From Flabesymbios commensalis (taxonomy: Eukaryota > Annelida > Polychaeta > Terebellida > Flabelligeridae): a stretch of DNA of 64,000 bases. How positions within the stretch are numbered: position 1 is the first letter of the stretch; every line of letters starts with the position of its first letter. Positions 11,740 through 24,879 of the stretch are shown here, one piece after another. Below the pieces are notes generated by a model. That model did not search any database. It worked only from the letters and a program-made list of their open reading frames with translations, and was not told the origin of the DNA. Both the position numbers and the translations under genes were made by a program. The stretch lies in assembly GCA_964017125.1 (NCBI GenBank), contig OZ024903.1, positions 86,254,747 to 86,318,746 on the forward strand, given 5' to 3'.

Positions 11740-11956
11740 TTTTACTAACATTGAAATAAGACGTAGAGTTTTTAAGTAAAATACCCCGGATGATTACCCC
11801 GGTATTTAATTATAATAATTATATGATGGTAATCGAGGCGGCATAATAACATTATTAGCTCTAAACTAACTAACAAACTAGGCCTATACGATATAGTACA
11901 CCATTATCAGGTAGGATAGCAATGAACCTCTATCAGATGGCGATGTTAAACAGGTA

Positions 11957-12076
11957 CGGGTCCAGCCGTTTATAAATGGCCGCCCATTAAAAAACGACCG
12001 TGCGTTTATAAGCACTCGCAGAGCACTTCCGGCGAGTGTTTATAAACACCCGGGCGTTTATAAACGGTCGGCCAAT
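11957..12076. repeat. Cluster of GTTTATAAAC palindromes
   Basis: Five GTTTATAA-type words lie in 120 bp, two of them full GTTTATAAAC palindromes. CACTCGC and GCGAGTG form an additional stem around AGAGCACTTCCG, and CGACCG/CGGTCG lie outside. The whole block can fold into a compound hairpin and is GC-rich compared with its flanks. Probably a small palindromic MITE. Confidence 0.5.
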
Positions 12077-12476
12077 ATGACTGGTTAACTGTACATTTTA
12101 TTCCATAATATCAGGTTTTTCTCTTAATTATACCAGATTTGGTTTGAGGTATAATGTATTGACACAACACATCACCACTGTCTTAGTAGTGCACTTGGGA
12201 AGCAGAATCTGTGAAATACGATGCGATAAAAAATAGGTTTAAAAAATGTATACGTTGTCGGTACAATCTGTTAATACCATGAGGTGGTAGGTATAGTGAT
12301 GACCAACTTGTATGCGTAATTTGCCTTTGCTATATGCCAATTTTTTTGTACACACGATTTAGTGCACAATACAAGAACAAAACTCGCAGATTTCGGACAT
12401 TGATCTTACTTTCTAGGTAATGAACTATAATGATCATTTCACTTGATATTGCATAACTTCAAAACATACAGGCCTA

Positions 12477-12945
12477 TGTGATCCGATCTGGCAGAATGAG
12501 TCGTAATTCGTATTTTTAAATATCAGAGATATTACCAAATCCTGAATATACACAAAATTACATGAAAACATGACAAGGCCAACTCACAGAAATATGAAGT
12601 GTGAAATTACGTCATTCTGAGAAAATGGCTTTTGATGTTCAAAAGGGCAATTTCCATGTTTTTTGATTAAAAATAAAAAAATATAATAAATATTTATTTA
12701 GAACCCATTTTTTAAATAATAAACGTTGAGTTCTCACATTTCGGAAACTTTGAAAGTAGCTGCCAGTAATTTTTATCGTCAGAATTTTTTTACTGTATCA
12801 ATATTTCTCACTTATTAGCGACTGTTTCCATGGTAACATGTGAATAGAACATCACTGATTGGAGTGAAATTTAGACTAAACAAACATACGTACATCAATT
12901 AACGTGTACATCAACTTACGACTCATTTTGCCAGATCGGGTCACA
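12477..12945. mobile_element. MITE with 30-bp TIRs and TA flanks
   Basis: Left end TGTGATCCGATCTGGCAGAA is mirrored by TTTTGCCAGATCGGGTCACA at the right end; both continue into a shared AATGAGTCGTAA. Flanking TA lies at 12475-12476 and 12946-12947, consistent with a Tc1/mariner-type target. Length 469 bp, no coding capacity. Confidence 0.7.
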
Positions 12946-12947
12946 TA

Positions 12948-14600
12948 TTTGCAAAAAAAAGTAATTTAACTCTACATCATTCCCCTCGTGTTCAATTGAA
13001 TTTGGAGAAAAATGTACAGATTTCGGGTTCATACCGTCAACACCACGTTGAAGCATAAGCCTACATACAGGTGAACATTTTCCATTCGGCGATTTTAAAT
13101 CTTATGTGGCGTTTTTATTTTATCATTTTTATATTTTATAATATATGCTGTTGACATGACCAAAACCCGCAATGTCAAGATATATGTGAGAAATGAGAGC
13201 ATTTCACTGTAGCCACGACACGCAACTACGTCACATGAGGCACAACACAGCCTCGGCCTCACCGCGATCACGCCTACAATCCTCTCCGTTTTATAAAAGG
13301 AGTTTGTCTAAATACGATGTGAAATCGGTTTTCCCGGAACAAATATAACCCTGAAATATCGGTAACACTGGGAGAAAGTTCTGAAACATCAGGTATAATA
13401 ATTGAATATTTACCACATTAAAACATGAGGCCTGTAATGAAACATTATTCTGTAAGGTATATAATTAGTTAGGGCAATATTCACAGATATTTTAAAACAT
13501 GTAAAAGGAAAATCACAATTTGAAAAGGCTTCTAATTTTTAATTGTGTTGCAAACTACCCTTAATGTTTTGCTTTTAATATGTATTGCGTTTTGTTGAAT
13601 TGTTGTTATAGTGTGCGTTCGGAGGGAAAACCGTGGGAATAGCCCCGCGTAAAAACCCTCTTTAGTGTGTTTTGGTGTTAATTGTGCCATCTCTTGATCT
13701 GGATCCAGCGTGACCGCCATGAGTCGCCAGTCAGCAGAGGGTCACCAGCCGCGCCAATTTCTGACACCACAGTGGCGACCTCCACTGAACAGAAACACAA
13801 AATAGGCCTAGACCAACACTATTCCCTCCCCGTTTTATTTGAATAGTTTGGTGAACACTGAATGATTAGTTTATTTAAAATCTGAAGCATCACAAATAAC
13901 TTAGCAAAATTGAGGGAACCACTCGACTAGCTTGCACAGCTATAATTTAGTGCTCACGAAAAAAATATGCTAACAAAAAAAACGTGAAAAATAATACAAA
14001 GATACCATAAAATGTACATAATTGCAGCACAGATATTCCTCTAAAGGTGTTAATTGGGTAGGTATAGGGCTGGAGGTATAGGTGACACAATGAGTGGACC
14101 CAGAGGAAACAATGTCAGCAGACGAGAAACATCTCCTGTCATATTTTGTCTGAAACTTCACAATATTACTAGATTTTTTTATATATAAAATAATTACGGA
14201 CTAGTCTCTAATACAACCTCGGCGGTCGAAACCACACAAGATAATTCCAGCTAACATCTAATGAAAGTAGTTTAATCGTTTTTCATTTAATATCGCTCAC
14301 TTGTTTCCCTTATTATCATCAACCGACTCAGTCATAGAACCACTAAATATACCCCACACTCTGGGCATGCTCAGTTGCGGACGAATTATCCTCACATAGA
14401 TGTCGCACCGGCAAAGATTGATGCAAAATATATCGCCGTGAATTGTAGTTGTATTTTACCTAAATTCATGTCCAATATGTCACATATCAACTTATGAATC
14501 ACATAAATGTAAGTAAACATATTTATTAAAGGCAAGATGATGTTAGATTAGCCATATCTCATCAGATTGAGTCCAGAGAAGCGATGTCGGAAGGCTCGGG
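12948..14600. other. Intergenic, nothing recognised
   Basis: No supported gene. Short frames of about 60 codons near 13.5 and 14.0 kb carry no motif. A slightly GC-richer patch lies at 13680-13800 but shows no splice or coding signal that I trust. Confidence 0.4.
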
Positions 14601-14628
14601 CAGCCCTATACAGGGCTAGCTATCTCAA

Positions 14629-14661
14629 ACAAACAAACAAACAAACAAACAAACAAACAAA
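14629..14661 (+). repeat. (CAAA)n microsatellite
   Basis: About eight consecutive CAAA units lie just upstream of the LINE. Confidence 0.9.
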
Positions 14662-15239
14662 CACATTTTTAAAAAATATGTTTTCGAGAGGGAGATAAAC
14701 GTTTTTTGGTGCCAATATGGCCATTAACATTCCGTCTTTCACCTCAGAGCTTTTTATAGTAAAGGAATCATTTAAACCTATCTTCGATTGCTACAGTATA
14801 ATATTTTTGTATGTAATCTAAGATGGCCACCAACCAATAACGACAAATCTCATATTTTAAAAATATATTTCACAGAACTCATAAATTTAAAGTTGATAAA
14901 CGCTTAGGACTTTTCTCGAATAGTATCATTTCGTTCAGGGTTTAAATGATTGTGATGTTAGTAATGCTATGGCTGAGCTGGACAGGCTGGACAGCACTGA
15001 ATCAACTGAACAAAGTGATATTAACACAGCGGTGGACAAAATTAACCGTATATTTTCTGTACAACAGCACGTGAGCTGAATATATCTGCCACGAGTGACG
15101 CCAACAAACCTTCTGGGCCCCAAAAGCACCGTGCTCGTAAAAACCCACACCAGCAGTAGTATAACCAATAGTGTGAGAGCAAACGGAAGATATATGTGAA
15201 ATATATAAACAAACACAGGAAATATAATACAGGAAATAT

Positions 15240-15390
15240 AATATATACTTACGGGCGTACATCAAGAAGAAAATGTATCTCCTTTATTATTTTCATTATT
15301 TCTCAATGACTTACATTCATTTTTACAATCGCCTCAAGTCAACCTGCAAATGGTGCATAGTCTTGCTGATGATGAGAAGAAAAGAGCTTC
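15240..15390 (+). repeat. Out-of-order duplicate of the LINE RT block
   Basis: This stretch and 16195-16315 share long words such as GAAAATGTATCTCCT, TCTCAATGA and GTGCATAGTCTTGCTGATGA. In both cases they encode the same SPLLFSLFLNDLHS region, here placed about 950 bp upstream of where it belongs. Confidence 0.75.
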
Positions 15391-17326
15391 ACAAGGCATT
15401 TAGAGACTACATACATGCGCTTGTGAACAAAATCAGAGCTTTGAAGTCAACTAATCCACGTTGATACTGGTCAATTATCAATAGGAAATCAATTAATACC
15501 TAACTAAACACCCGGGACTAAACAATCCATCAGTAGAAGTGTTTTACGACCATCTAAAAACTTAAATTTTGCAACACCGCACCAGGAAAAACTCGTTTCA
15601 ATTAGATTCTTCTGAATCGCTTTTTAACGATTATTTTACAATAGAAGATGTGCATAAAATGGTACAAAAACTAGAGAATAATAAGTGTAGTGGAGCAGAT
15701 GAAATATTGAATGAATATTTAAAACACTGTCCGCCTAAATGTATTATTATGATTACTAAGCTATTCAACCTCATTTTGGATAGTGGTATTTTCCCTGAAC
15801 AGTGGAGTTTGGGCATCATAAAGCCTATATACAAAAACTCAGGGGACTCTAATTGCCCATCTAGCTATAGGGGAGTTAAGGTTTTTGAGCTGTCTCAGTA
15901 AACTATTTTCAAATCTGTTAAACAATACATGTAGATTGACTCGCTTTGTTGACGAAAAATAACTCATTGGTCCTGAACAAGCGGGCTTCAGACCTGGCTT
16001 TTCAACGATAGACCATATTTTTACATTTAAAACATTAATTGACCTTTATCTAAGCAAGTGTTGGAAACTTTATTGCTGTTTTGTGGACTACGTGTTTGGC
16101 AAGACATTTATTACTATTGTTAATATGTACAAATCATCTAAATCGTGTGTGGCCGCCGATGGATACTATTTGATAATTTTACTTGCCTCATGGGCGTATA
16201 CCTAGGAGAAAATGTATCTCCTCTATTATTTTCTTTATTTCTCAATGATTTACATTCAATCGTCTCAAGTTAACCTGCAAATAGTGCATAGTCTTGCTGA
16301 TGATGTAGAAGAAAATATTGAAGTGGTTATTTTTTCTCGAGTAAAAACAAGGAGAATTCCCAATTTTGTACTCGGGGAGAATGAATTGGAAGTTGTTACA
16401 CAAAATAAATATTTAGGTTTGACTTTTAATTATAACGGTAAATTTACTACAGCTAAAAATAATTTATATGAAAAAGGAAACAGGGCAATGTTTGCCTTAC
16501 TCTGTAAAAGTCGTCAGTTGCAGCTTCCAATCGACGTCCAACTTTATCTTTTTGATGCTTTAGTAAAACTGGTTTTGCTTTATGGATGTTGTTGAGAAAT
16601 TGTATTTAAAATTTTGTAAATACATTTTATCAGTTAATATGTCAACATGTACAAATATGGTTTTAGGAGAGTTAGGCGTGCCTCCTCTGCTGCTAGACGC
16701 GCAGTGTAGGATGGTGATGTTTTGGACAAAACTGTCTAAACGATGCAATATGCCCAAACAAACCCACTTTATCTCGACGTTTATTTAAACTGCATAATGC
16801 TAATATTTTTGAATCTCCATGGATAAAAGCTATTAAAGATATTGTAGAAGGTTGTGGCTTTCCAACTATCTGGGAAAGCCAAGTCATCCCATGCAGTCTA
16901 GAATGTTTTAAATGAAAAGTAAAACAAAATCTAAAAGATAAGTTTTTCCAAAAATGGTCGTCCCAGGTAGAGTAAGTAGTAAATGTTTGAACTACAGAAT
17001 TTTAAAGTCTTCTTTGAAACTTGAACAATATCTAACGATCCTGCCTTATGCTCAACGTGTATGGATGACTAGATTTAGGTGTAGAAACAGCTTCCGATTG
17101 AAGCAGGTTGTCGACATGGGGTTTTGAGAGAAAGCAGAATATGTACACATTTCAATATGGAAGTGGGAGACGAATTCCATTACTTGTTTAAATGCTCTCA
17201 CTTTAATGATATACGAAAACGCTCATTAAATTGTTTTACTCTTGTGCACCAAACAGTCCCAAATTCGAGTTGTTAATGAATGTGCAGAAAGAAGTCGAAT
17301 AATGAAAAGTTTTAGCTAAGTACAAC

Positions 17327-17412
17327 CCAGTAAAAACATTTGTGTGGCCTTTGTGCAATGTTGGACCAACGTCGAAGACCTTAGGCCGGCGTTGTACAAA
17401 TGCTGTGCAGAT
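17327..17412. mobile_element. Short palindromic MITE in the LINE 3' end
   Basis: ACATTTGTG and TACAAATGC arms surround AATGTTGGACCAACGTCG, the vocabulary of the 7354-7441 family. It lies between the last LINE coding block and the LINE's poly-A signal, so it inserted into the LINE. Confidence 0.5.
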
Positions 17413-17567
17413 GTTTTTTGTTTGTTTTTTGTTTGAATGTAATAATAATATAATATATTGTTATTCATCTATATAATTCATCCTGTATATAATTTGAATG
17501 TATTGTTACCACTTTTCTGCTTGTTCCCTTGGATTTTTTTCCGAATAAATTACTTGTTACTTGTTGG

Positions 17568-19917
17568 TACCTATCCTGTGTCATAATCAGCATGTTAACA
17601 GTGATCTTTAAGTAGGCTATGTGGGCCTAATTACCAATATGGCAAATGTTCAAAATGGCCGCCATCAAAGTGAATATACTAAATCTCGTGAAATACTTGT
17701 CTTATTTGATCATATATTGGCTTTTAATTTACTTTTATTATTTTACTTCAAAGATTTTAGTCGCTAATCATATATATTTGTATGACCATGAAATCGGTTA
17801 AAACCATCGTTAAAACCATTTTCTATTGCTACATTTTAATATTTTAAATATGTAAAGGAAACAGGGGGGGGGGGGTTCACACATATCCCATGTTCCCTAT
17901 ATTTTTTATATATACTTATAGAAATTTGATTTCTCCTCCTATATTTCAATACAAAATCCTATTTTTCATATCTTTTAGCTTATAGGATTCTCTACAAAAC
18001 AAAACAGACTGGATATTGTGTCGCGACATATAATATATGATTATATGTCACGAAATTCCCACCTACTATATTTTGTAAGTTTTGGTTTTAATAATCTTGA
18101 TTCCGAACAGTTTATATTTTCAATAAATAGCCCTAACACATAACATTAAGGTCAATAAAATTTAAAAATTGTTTTGCTGTGCACAAATTTATCTACAATG
18201 TGTAATAAACATTTAATTACTCTTATATACCTCCTATAATTCGCCATAAAATTCCCAGAACAGCTATATATTATTATATTCATATATACCGGTATGTCTT
18301 ATATTAGTATGTTTGAAAGTGGCTGGTACACCTTAATTAGGTGTTGTTTTCTCGTCCGAAAGACGTTTCAAGGTTGTTCGAGATATAGGTCACATAAAAT
18401 CCGAGATGGCCCGATAGTACTCGAATTAATAGCCGAGACAGTTAAAGCATCAACATATTATAGGCCTGTTTCATAATGATTCAGATGCACAATATGTCTT
18501 TCCAGACTAATGAAGATAATCCAAATTAGACGTTCGTTATTTGATATTCAAATATTGAACGATACATAATTTAGAATGTATAAAAGCAAAGGCAGTGAAA
18601 CAAGCACTATTTCGTTTCTTAATATATATGCCTCACCATGAGAACAATATTTATACATGGCATGTGCTCTATCATGCTCTCCACCAAATCTGTGTGGTAA
18701 CCGTTGATATTTATGTGATAAAATATTACACACATTTCCTTGGGGTATATCTTGAAACACATCGACATGGTGGCATACACTTAGAATGACAGCAGATATC
18801 AAACTTTAAAGCTGATTCTCCATTTAAATAGTATGTCACATTATACAGCTGCCATACCATCTGCACATGGGCCCCATATACATGTATACGTCTCACAACA
18901 CTGGTACTTAAAATTCATTCTTGTTTTATAGGCCCCTACATATATAAACAGATAATCATCTAGCCTAAATAACGCCTAATCAACGTTTTGTGACAGCTCC
19001 ATCTTAGTGACTGGTTTTTAAAACTGTATGTTTCACATTGTATCACCATGATCACGTGTCTAGAATCAGATAAATAAAGTGTGTGATTTTTTATTAGAAA
19101 TATGACCGTCATTTTGGATTTTAGTGCAATAACATTTCTTTTCAGATTCTTTTTTTAGATTCCTTTAGCAATAGAATGCAACGATGTTTGCCATTTTTGT
19201 ATGAGCAGCTTAATGCCTACTCTCCTTTGCAAAGTCAAAAGGCAGTTAATTTGACACGGTAATACTGATTATAGTTCACGGGCTGATTCTGAGAACTAAT
19301 CTAAATCCAGAATTTACTGCACCCCCCTCCCCCCCCCCCCGAAGAACATAGATTTCTCACTTTTTTTAATCTTTATTTGGTATGTGTACAACTAGTTTCA
19401 AAACATTACTCCTCTCGAAAAGTGTCCGAAAACAAAAAAGCTTTTTAAAACAAAATATGATTTTATTATTACACTGCAATATTTAGTAAATATATATATA
19501 TAAGAATACTGTTAAATACGTGCTTTGTAAAATTCGCAATATGTGTTATATATGTTTTTTTCAGCTACAAGTGTAGGCTACAAATGGCAATTCTCTCCAG
19601 AGCACCATGACTGACTGCAGGAAATGGTCCTAAAGGGTATTTCGGACACATTTTAAAAGGTGTAATGTTTTCAAAGTGAAAGCTGGTGAACCAAATAAAC
19701 AGAATATACCATAAAACCTGTGTTCTTCTAGGGGTGCAACAAAATCTAAGTTTTCAAAAGCAGCCCCAGGATATTATAGTCAGTTGGCCAGGAATCAGAA
19801 AAGAGCTTATTTAAGGTTTTCGTGTCGACTTTTCTGTGCATACCTAAAACCTTGCTAGATTTATTCTCAGACCTCTTATAATGAAACACCGACCGGTTGT
19901 CGGCTTTCATGTGTGTA
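17568..19917. other. Intergenic, nothing recognised
   Basis: AT-rich with long G and C runs near 17866 and 19320. Open frames at 18294-18476 and 18548-18802 are short and motif-free. No gene supported. Confidence 0.4.
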
Positions 19918-20120
19918 CACTAGAGCTACAGAGTTTTTTCAAAATGGCCGCCAAATTCACCATTAAATTGTCAATTTTAAAACACTCAATTAAAAAGCAA
20001 AAAACAATCTGGATGTAATATAGCTTTACTCTAATATACTTTAGGACAATATTATTTGATCTAAGGCTACAGAGTATTTTCAAAATGGCCGCCAAATTCA
20101 CCATTGCATTGTCAATTTTA
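19918..20120 (+). repeat. Two-copy 141-bp tandem repeat
   Basis: GCTACAGAG, then CAAAATGGCCGCCAAATTCA and ACCATT, occur at about 19925 and again 141 bp later. The CAAAATGGCCGCC word is also the core of the large arrays at 21.5-27.3 kb, so this may be a relative of their monomer. Confidence 0.7.
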
Positions 20121-20894
20121 CCAGTTAATCAACAATATTATAGACAGAAAAAAACCTAATTAAAAGTATAAAATAATGTGTATGTAAACAAGCTTTATCA
20201 TAATATACTTGAAGACAATATTTTTTATCATGGATCAATAGAGGAGTAGTAAAAAACTTTGTAAGTTTGTATTCAAGCATACCATTCAAACTTTTTAATT
20301 TGAGAATACGTCAAATATGCGTATAATCCAGCGCCTTTTTGTCCCCAAGTTTTTGAGAATAAGCATCTTTTTATTTCTATACATCGTCTTCGAAATCACC
20401 TACTAAGCCGAAAAAACACTTAAAATGATTAGAATACGCTAATAATCCATACCTGAACATGGTTTTTAAAGGCAGAAACCCTTTACTTTCGGAGAAAATG
20501 TCAAAAATCTTCTTTAACCATTATTTTGCCCAAGTTCGTAACTATGGGAAGCCTCGGTAGCCACCCAGGAAGAATAAGTTTATTTGACCTTGACCTTGAA
20601 ATGCCTCTTAATTGACCTTGGTGTCATTTTATATGAATGACATATTAAAGACATGAGGGTTATATATGTATGTCAACATATAATGCCATATCGTCACATC
20701 AAAGTGACATTTTGATATTTACATAGCATCTTATACTGATACTACAATACTATATTTCCACACTATAGCAGGCATGATATAGAACATTATAATATGCAAT
20801 ACATCCAATACATACTAATATCTCACATTTTGTAATAACATAATGCAGATATTTAATTGTCACGTATATCCATAATACAGCAATATAATGTTAT
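20121..20894. other. Intergenic, AT-rich
   Basis: No gene. From 20660 the sequence is rich in loosely repeated words such as CATATAATGCCATAT and ATGACATAT, similar to 28.1-28.6 kb and 44.75-44.95 kb; probably a degenerate simple repeat. Confidence 0.4.
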
Positions 20895-20895
20895 T

Positions 20896-20932
20896 AGCTC
20901 CCGCCGTCACCGTAGGTGAGACGGAGGGAGCT
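20896..20932. repeat. Terminal hairpin of copy A
   Basis: Arms AGCTCCC and CCGTC pair with GACGG and GGGAGCT around ACCGTAGGTGA. The stem has 12 pairs with one mismatched position. It sits one base inside the element edge. Confidence 0.85.
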
Positions 20933-21539
20933 ATGGATTCTACCTCCGTTTTTGTTTTGCCTCTTCTTTTGACTATAACTTTGTAAGAAAATAAGCTAGG
21001 ATAACAATTTTTGGTATGTGGGTTACTTCCAGGTGGCTAATGGACAGGTTAAAATATTTTTAATCTGAATTCAATACGCAAGGTCGCAAAGGAGAAAATG
21101 ATGATGATACGGCGTTGGGCCGTTGGGCCGTCCGTAAACAATTCGTTTCCGGAGCATATCTCTGAAAGTACTTGTCCGATTGGGGTCTAGGGGGTCTAGT
21201 TGTGCCTTTTGAGGTATTTGAACTTTGACCTACTTCTGGTTCAGAACTATGACCTATTTAGACGTTTTGACGCGCACTTCGTTTCCGGAGCAGATCTCGA
21301 AAAGTACTGGGCCGATGACAGTCATATTGCACATACATGTTCTCTAAGGTCCCTAGTTGTGCCTTTTCAGGTTTTTGGACCTTGACCTTGAAGTTGACCC
21401 AGCACTTTGACCTAATTTATAACATCGGTAAATCCGACTGAAAGATTTTGCGGAATAACATGAAAACCGCTCAAGATAGCTACACCATTACTATAAAACA
21501 AATTGTGAGGTTTCAGGATAGGACGCATCTTGAAAAATT

Positions 21540-23200
21540 TCAAGTCCATAAAATTAAAAATGGCCGCCTATCGGCCATTATTCACCTTGACAGGCCTGAT
21601 ATTGCGGAATATCATGAAAACCGCTCAAGATAGCTACACCATTAATATCAAATAAATTGTAAGGTTTCAGGAGAGGATGCATCTTGAAAAATTTGAAGTT
21701 GATAAAATTCAAAATGGCCGCCTATCAGCCATTATTCACCTCGACAGGCCTGATATTGGGGAATATCATGAAAACCGCTCAAGATATCTACACCATTACT
21801 ATAAAACAAATTGTAAGGCTTCAGGAGAGGATGCATTATGAAAAAATTCAACTCGTCCAAGTTCAAAATGGCCGCCAATCGGCCATTATTCACTTTCACA
21901 TGGCCGTTATTTGGTAAACCGTGCTAGATGGCTAGACCATTACTATAAAACAAAATGTGTGCTTTCAGGAGAGGATGCATCTTGAAAAAATTCGACTCGA
22001 TAAAATTCAAAATGGCCGCTTATTAGCCATTATTCACTTTCACATGGCCGTTATTTGGTCAACCGTGCTAGATGGCTAGACCATTACTGTAAAACGAAAT
22101 GTGAGATTTCAGATGAGGATGCATCTTGAAAAAAATTGACTTGATCAAATTTAAAATGGCCGCCTTTTCGGCCATTATTCATTTTCACATGGCTGATATT
22201 TGGTAAACCGTGCTAGATGGCTAGACCATTACCTGATTACTATAAAACAAAGTGTGAGTTTTCGGGGGAGGATGCACCCTGAAAATTTTTAACTTACGAA
22301 TTCAAAATAGCCGACAATCAGCATTATTTACCTCGATAGGCCTGATATCAGGTAAACCGTGCTAGATAGCTAGACCATTACTATAAAACAAAATGTGACG
22401 TTTCGAGAGAGGATGCCTTTTAAAAACTTTCGACTCAATCGAATTCAAAATGGCCGCCTATCGGCCACTATTTACTTTCACATTGCTGATATTTGGTAAA
22501 CCATGTTAGATAGCTGGACCATTACTATAAAACAAAATGTGAGATTACAAGAGAGGATGCATCTTGACTCGATCAAATTCAAAATGGCCGCCTATCGGCC
22601 ATTATTCACTTTCACATAGCCGGTTTTTGGTAACCGTACTAGATGGCTAGACCATTACTATAAAACAAAATGTGAGATTTCAGGAGAGGATGCATCTTGA
22701 AACATTTTGACTTGATCAAATTCAAAATGGCCTCATATCGGCCCATTATTCACTTTCACATGGGCGATATTTGGTAAACCGTGCTAGATGGCTAGACCAT
22801 TACTATAGAATGAAATGTGAGATTTCAGCTGAGGATGCATCTTGGAAAATTTTGACTTGATCAAATTCAAAATGGCCGCCTTTAGGCCATTATTCACTTT
22901 CACATTGCCGATATTTTGTAAACCGTGCTAGATAGCTAGACGATTACTATAGAATGAAATGTGAGATTTCAGCTGAGGATGCATCTTGAAAAATTCTGAC
23001 TCGATCAAATTCAAAATGGCCCCCTATCGGCCATTATTTACTTTCACATGCCCAATATTTTGCAAACTGTGTTGGATGTTAGTCCATTACTATAAAACAA
23101 AATTTGAGGTTTCGGGAGAGGATGCACCCTAAGTTTTTAACTAATTTATATCGAATTCAAAATGACCGTAAATCAGCTATTAGTTAACTCGATTGGCCTG
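21540..23200 (+). repeat. Tandem array of about 12 monomers (copy A)
   Basis: Each monomer contains CAAAATGGCCGCCTATCGGC with its own small inverted repeat (AATGGCC...GGCCATT), then TATTCACTTTCACATGGC, GTAAACCGTGCTAGAT, GACCATTACTATAAAAC and GAGAGGATGCATCTTG. Core positions are near 21555, 21715, 21868, 22014, 22155, 22310, 22447, 22585, 22728, 22870, 23015 and 23160. Open frames of about 60-77 codons in the array are translations of the repeat. Confidence 0.9.
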
Positions 23201-23451
23201 ATATCGGGTAAACCGTGCCAGATAGGTAGACCATTACTGGGATACTGATTAGGATCATTAATTTCAATGGAGGTTTGCAATCTCTGACAGACTGTCTAGT
23301 TCTTATCTTACTCTTAGACTGGGCTTCTTAGACCTAGTTGTCTTGCGTCTTGATTTTTGACCTAGACTAGGACTACATTAATAACCCTATACAAAATTGC
23401 TTAAATCAAATTCTAATTCGGAGCGGGAGCTCCTGGACTTATGTAGTCTTG

Positions 23452-24223
23452 TATTCATTTGAACTGAAACTCAAGTGTGGAAAAAGAAGGAGGATTAAAT
23501 AAAATAAAAGATAGAGTCTCATTCGAATAACTGATAATAATACGGTAATGTTGCTACTTAAATGGTGCAGCATTTTTTTTTTTTCGTTTTTTGCTAAAAA
23601 TGAAATTCGAGATCTGCGATATACCTTTTCCTGACATATTCAGGTGGTTCTTAACGGTCTGAATCAAAATGACCTCCACCTTCCATGTAGGCCTATGTCA
23701 TGCTTATCCAGCATACCCAACACTATGATGCTGTCACATGTGTTGGCCCAGCATAAACCAACACTGTTCCAGTGGGTTGTATCTGCTAGTAGCGCAGGTT
23801 AAACTTATGATTTCTATGATAGACAAATATTTGATTAAATCATTGTTAATACTAATCACAAAAAATTGACAAAAAGACACATTACATTTTGTTTACTCGG
23901 TTGTGTAAAGATACTACCGGTACCAGTACTATGACTCGAGCTATTCCTAAAATTTTACGGAGCTATATTAGTTTTTTGATTATAAAAAATCGAGGCCAGT
24001 AATTTCGGTGGAGGGCCAGTAACTTTTAGTCACAACTGGCCCTCCAGACCAGTAGAAAAATTGGTCTTAGCTCTACCCCTGATTTCCTAACAAAAATGTG
24101 AAAAATGGCATGTGTGTAAAAGAATTATCAGAAAGGGCCACAGCATGCCTGTTCCACCTAATACCTCTTCAAGCATTTGTTGCAGCTATCATGAAATTAA
24201 AGGCAAGAGCTGGCATAATTTTT
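23452..24223. other. Spacer between the two large elements
   Basis: About 770 bp of sequence not shared by the copies. A short GTTGGCCCAGCATAAACCAA patch near 23741 belongs to the palindromic MITE vocabulary. No gene. Confidence 0.6.
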
Positions 24224-24224
24224 T

Positions 24225-24261
24225 AGCTCCCGCCGTCACCGTAGGTGAGACGGAGGGAGCT
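24225..24261. repeat. Terminal hairpin of copy B
   Basis: Identical in sequence to the hairpin of copy A. Confidence 0.85.
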
Positions 24262-24879
24262 ATGGATTCTACCTCCGTTTTTTTTTGCCTTTTCTTTTGC
24301 CTATAACTTTGTAAGAAAATAAGCTAGGATAACAATTTTTGGTATGTGGGTTACTTCCAGGTAGATAATAGACAGGTTAAAATATTTTTAATCTGAATTC
24401 AATACGCAAGGTCGCAGAGGAGAAAATGATGATGTTACGGCGTTGGGCCGTCCGTAAACAATTCGTTTCCGGAGCATATCTCTGAAAGTACTTGTCCGAT
24501 TGTCTTCAAATTTTACACACAACACCCCTAGGGGGTCTAGTTGTGCCGTCTGGGATATTTGAACTTTGACCTACTTCTGGTTCAGAACTATGACCTATTT
24601 AGACGTTTGGACGCGCACTTCGTTTCCGGAGCAGATCTCGAAAAATACTGGGCCGATGACATCATATTGCACATACATGTTCTCTAAGGTCCTAGTTGTG
24701 CTTTTTCAGGTTTTTGGACCTTGACCTTGAAGTTGACCCAGCTTTTTGACCTAATTTATAACATCGGTAAGTCCGACTGAAAGATTTTGCGGAATATCAT
24801 GAAAACCGCTCAAGATAGCTACACCATTACTATAAAACAAATTGTGAGGTTTCAGGAGAGGATGCATTTTGAAAATTTT

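Larger units (their letters stand above)
14932..17567 (+). mobile_element. Degenerate, rearranged LINE (non-LTR retrotransposon)
   Basis: Blocks of one LINE ORF2 are readable on the plus strand. They are a spacer with DCDVSNAMAELDRL (about 14945-14990) and KHRARKNPH; an RT block at 15569-15880 (NNKCSGADEILNEYLKHCPP, then IIKPIYKN); EQAGFRPGFSTIDHIFTFK (about 15975-16035); GENVSPLLFSLFLNDLHS (about 16208-16260); RIPNFVLGENELEVVTQNKY with LGLTFNYNGKF (16350-16445); and the C-terminal GDEFHYLFKCSHFNDIRKR (about 17168-17225). The 3' end carries AATAAA and a short TTACTTGTTACTTGTT tail at 17567. The SPLLF-type motif also occurs at 15240-15390, out of order and before the finger region, so the copy is internally duplicated or mosaic. 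Many stops and frame changes; dead. Clade not decided. Confidence 0.75.
20895..23451 (-). mobile_element. Helentron-like (HINE/pearl-type) element, copy A
   Basis: Shares both ends and all internal order with copy B at 24224-27508. Parts: a terminal hairpin (20896-20932), a unique block of about 500 bp, about 12 tandem monomers of 137-160 bp, and a unique tail of about 230 bp containing GAGCGGGAGCTCC, which mirrors the AGCTCCCGC of the hairpin. Flanks are T on each side, as in T-T insertion; flanks of A and B differ, so they inserted separately. Terminal hairpin, subterminal inverted repeat, internal tandem array and T-T target are features known for Helentron-derived non-autonomous elements. 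If so, the hairpin marks the 3' end and the element lies on the minus strand. No protein encoded; the superfamily is inference. Confidence 0.6.
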
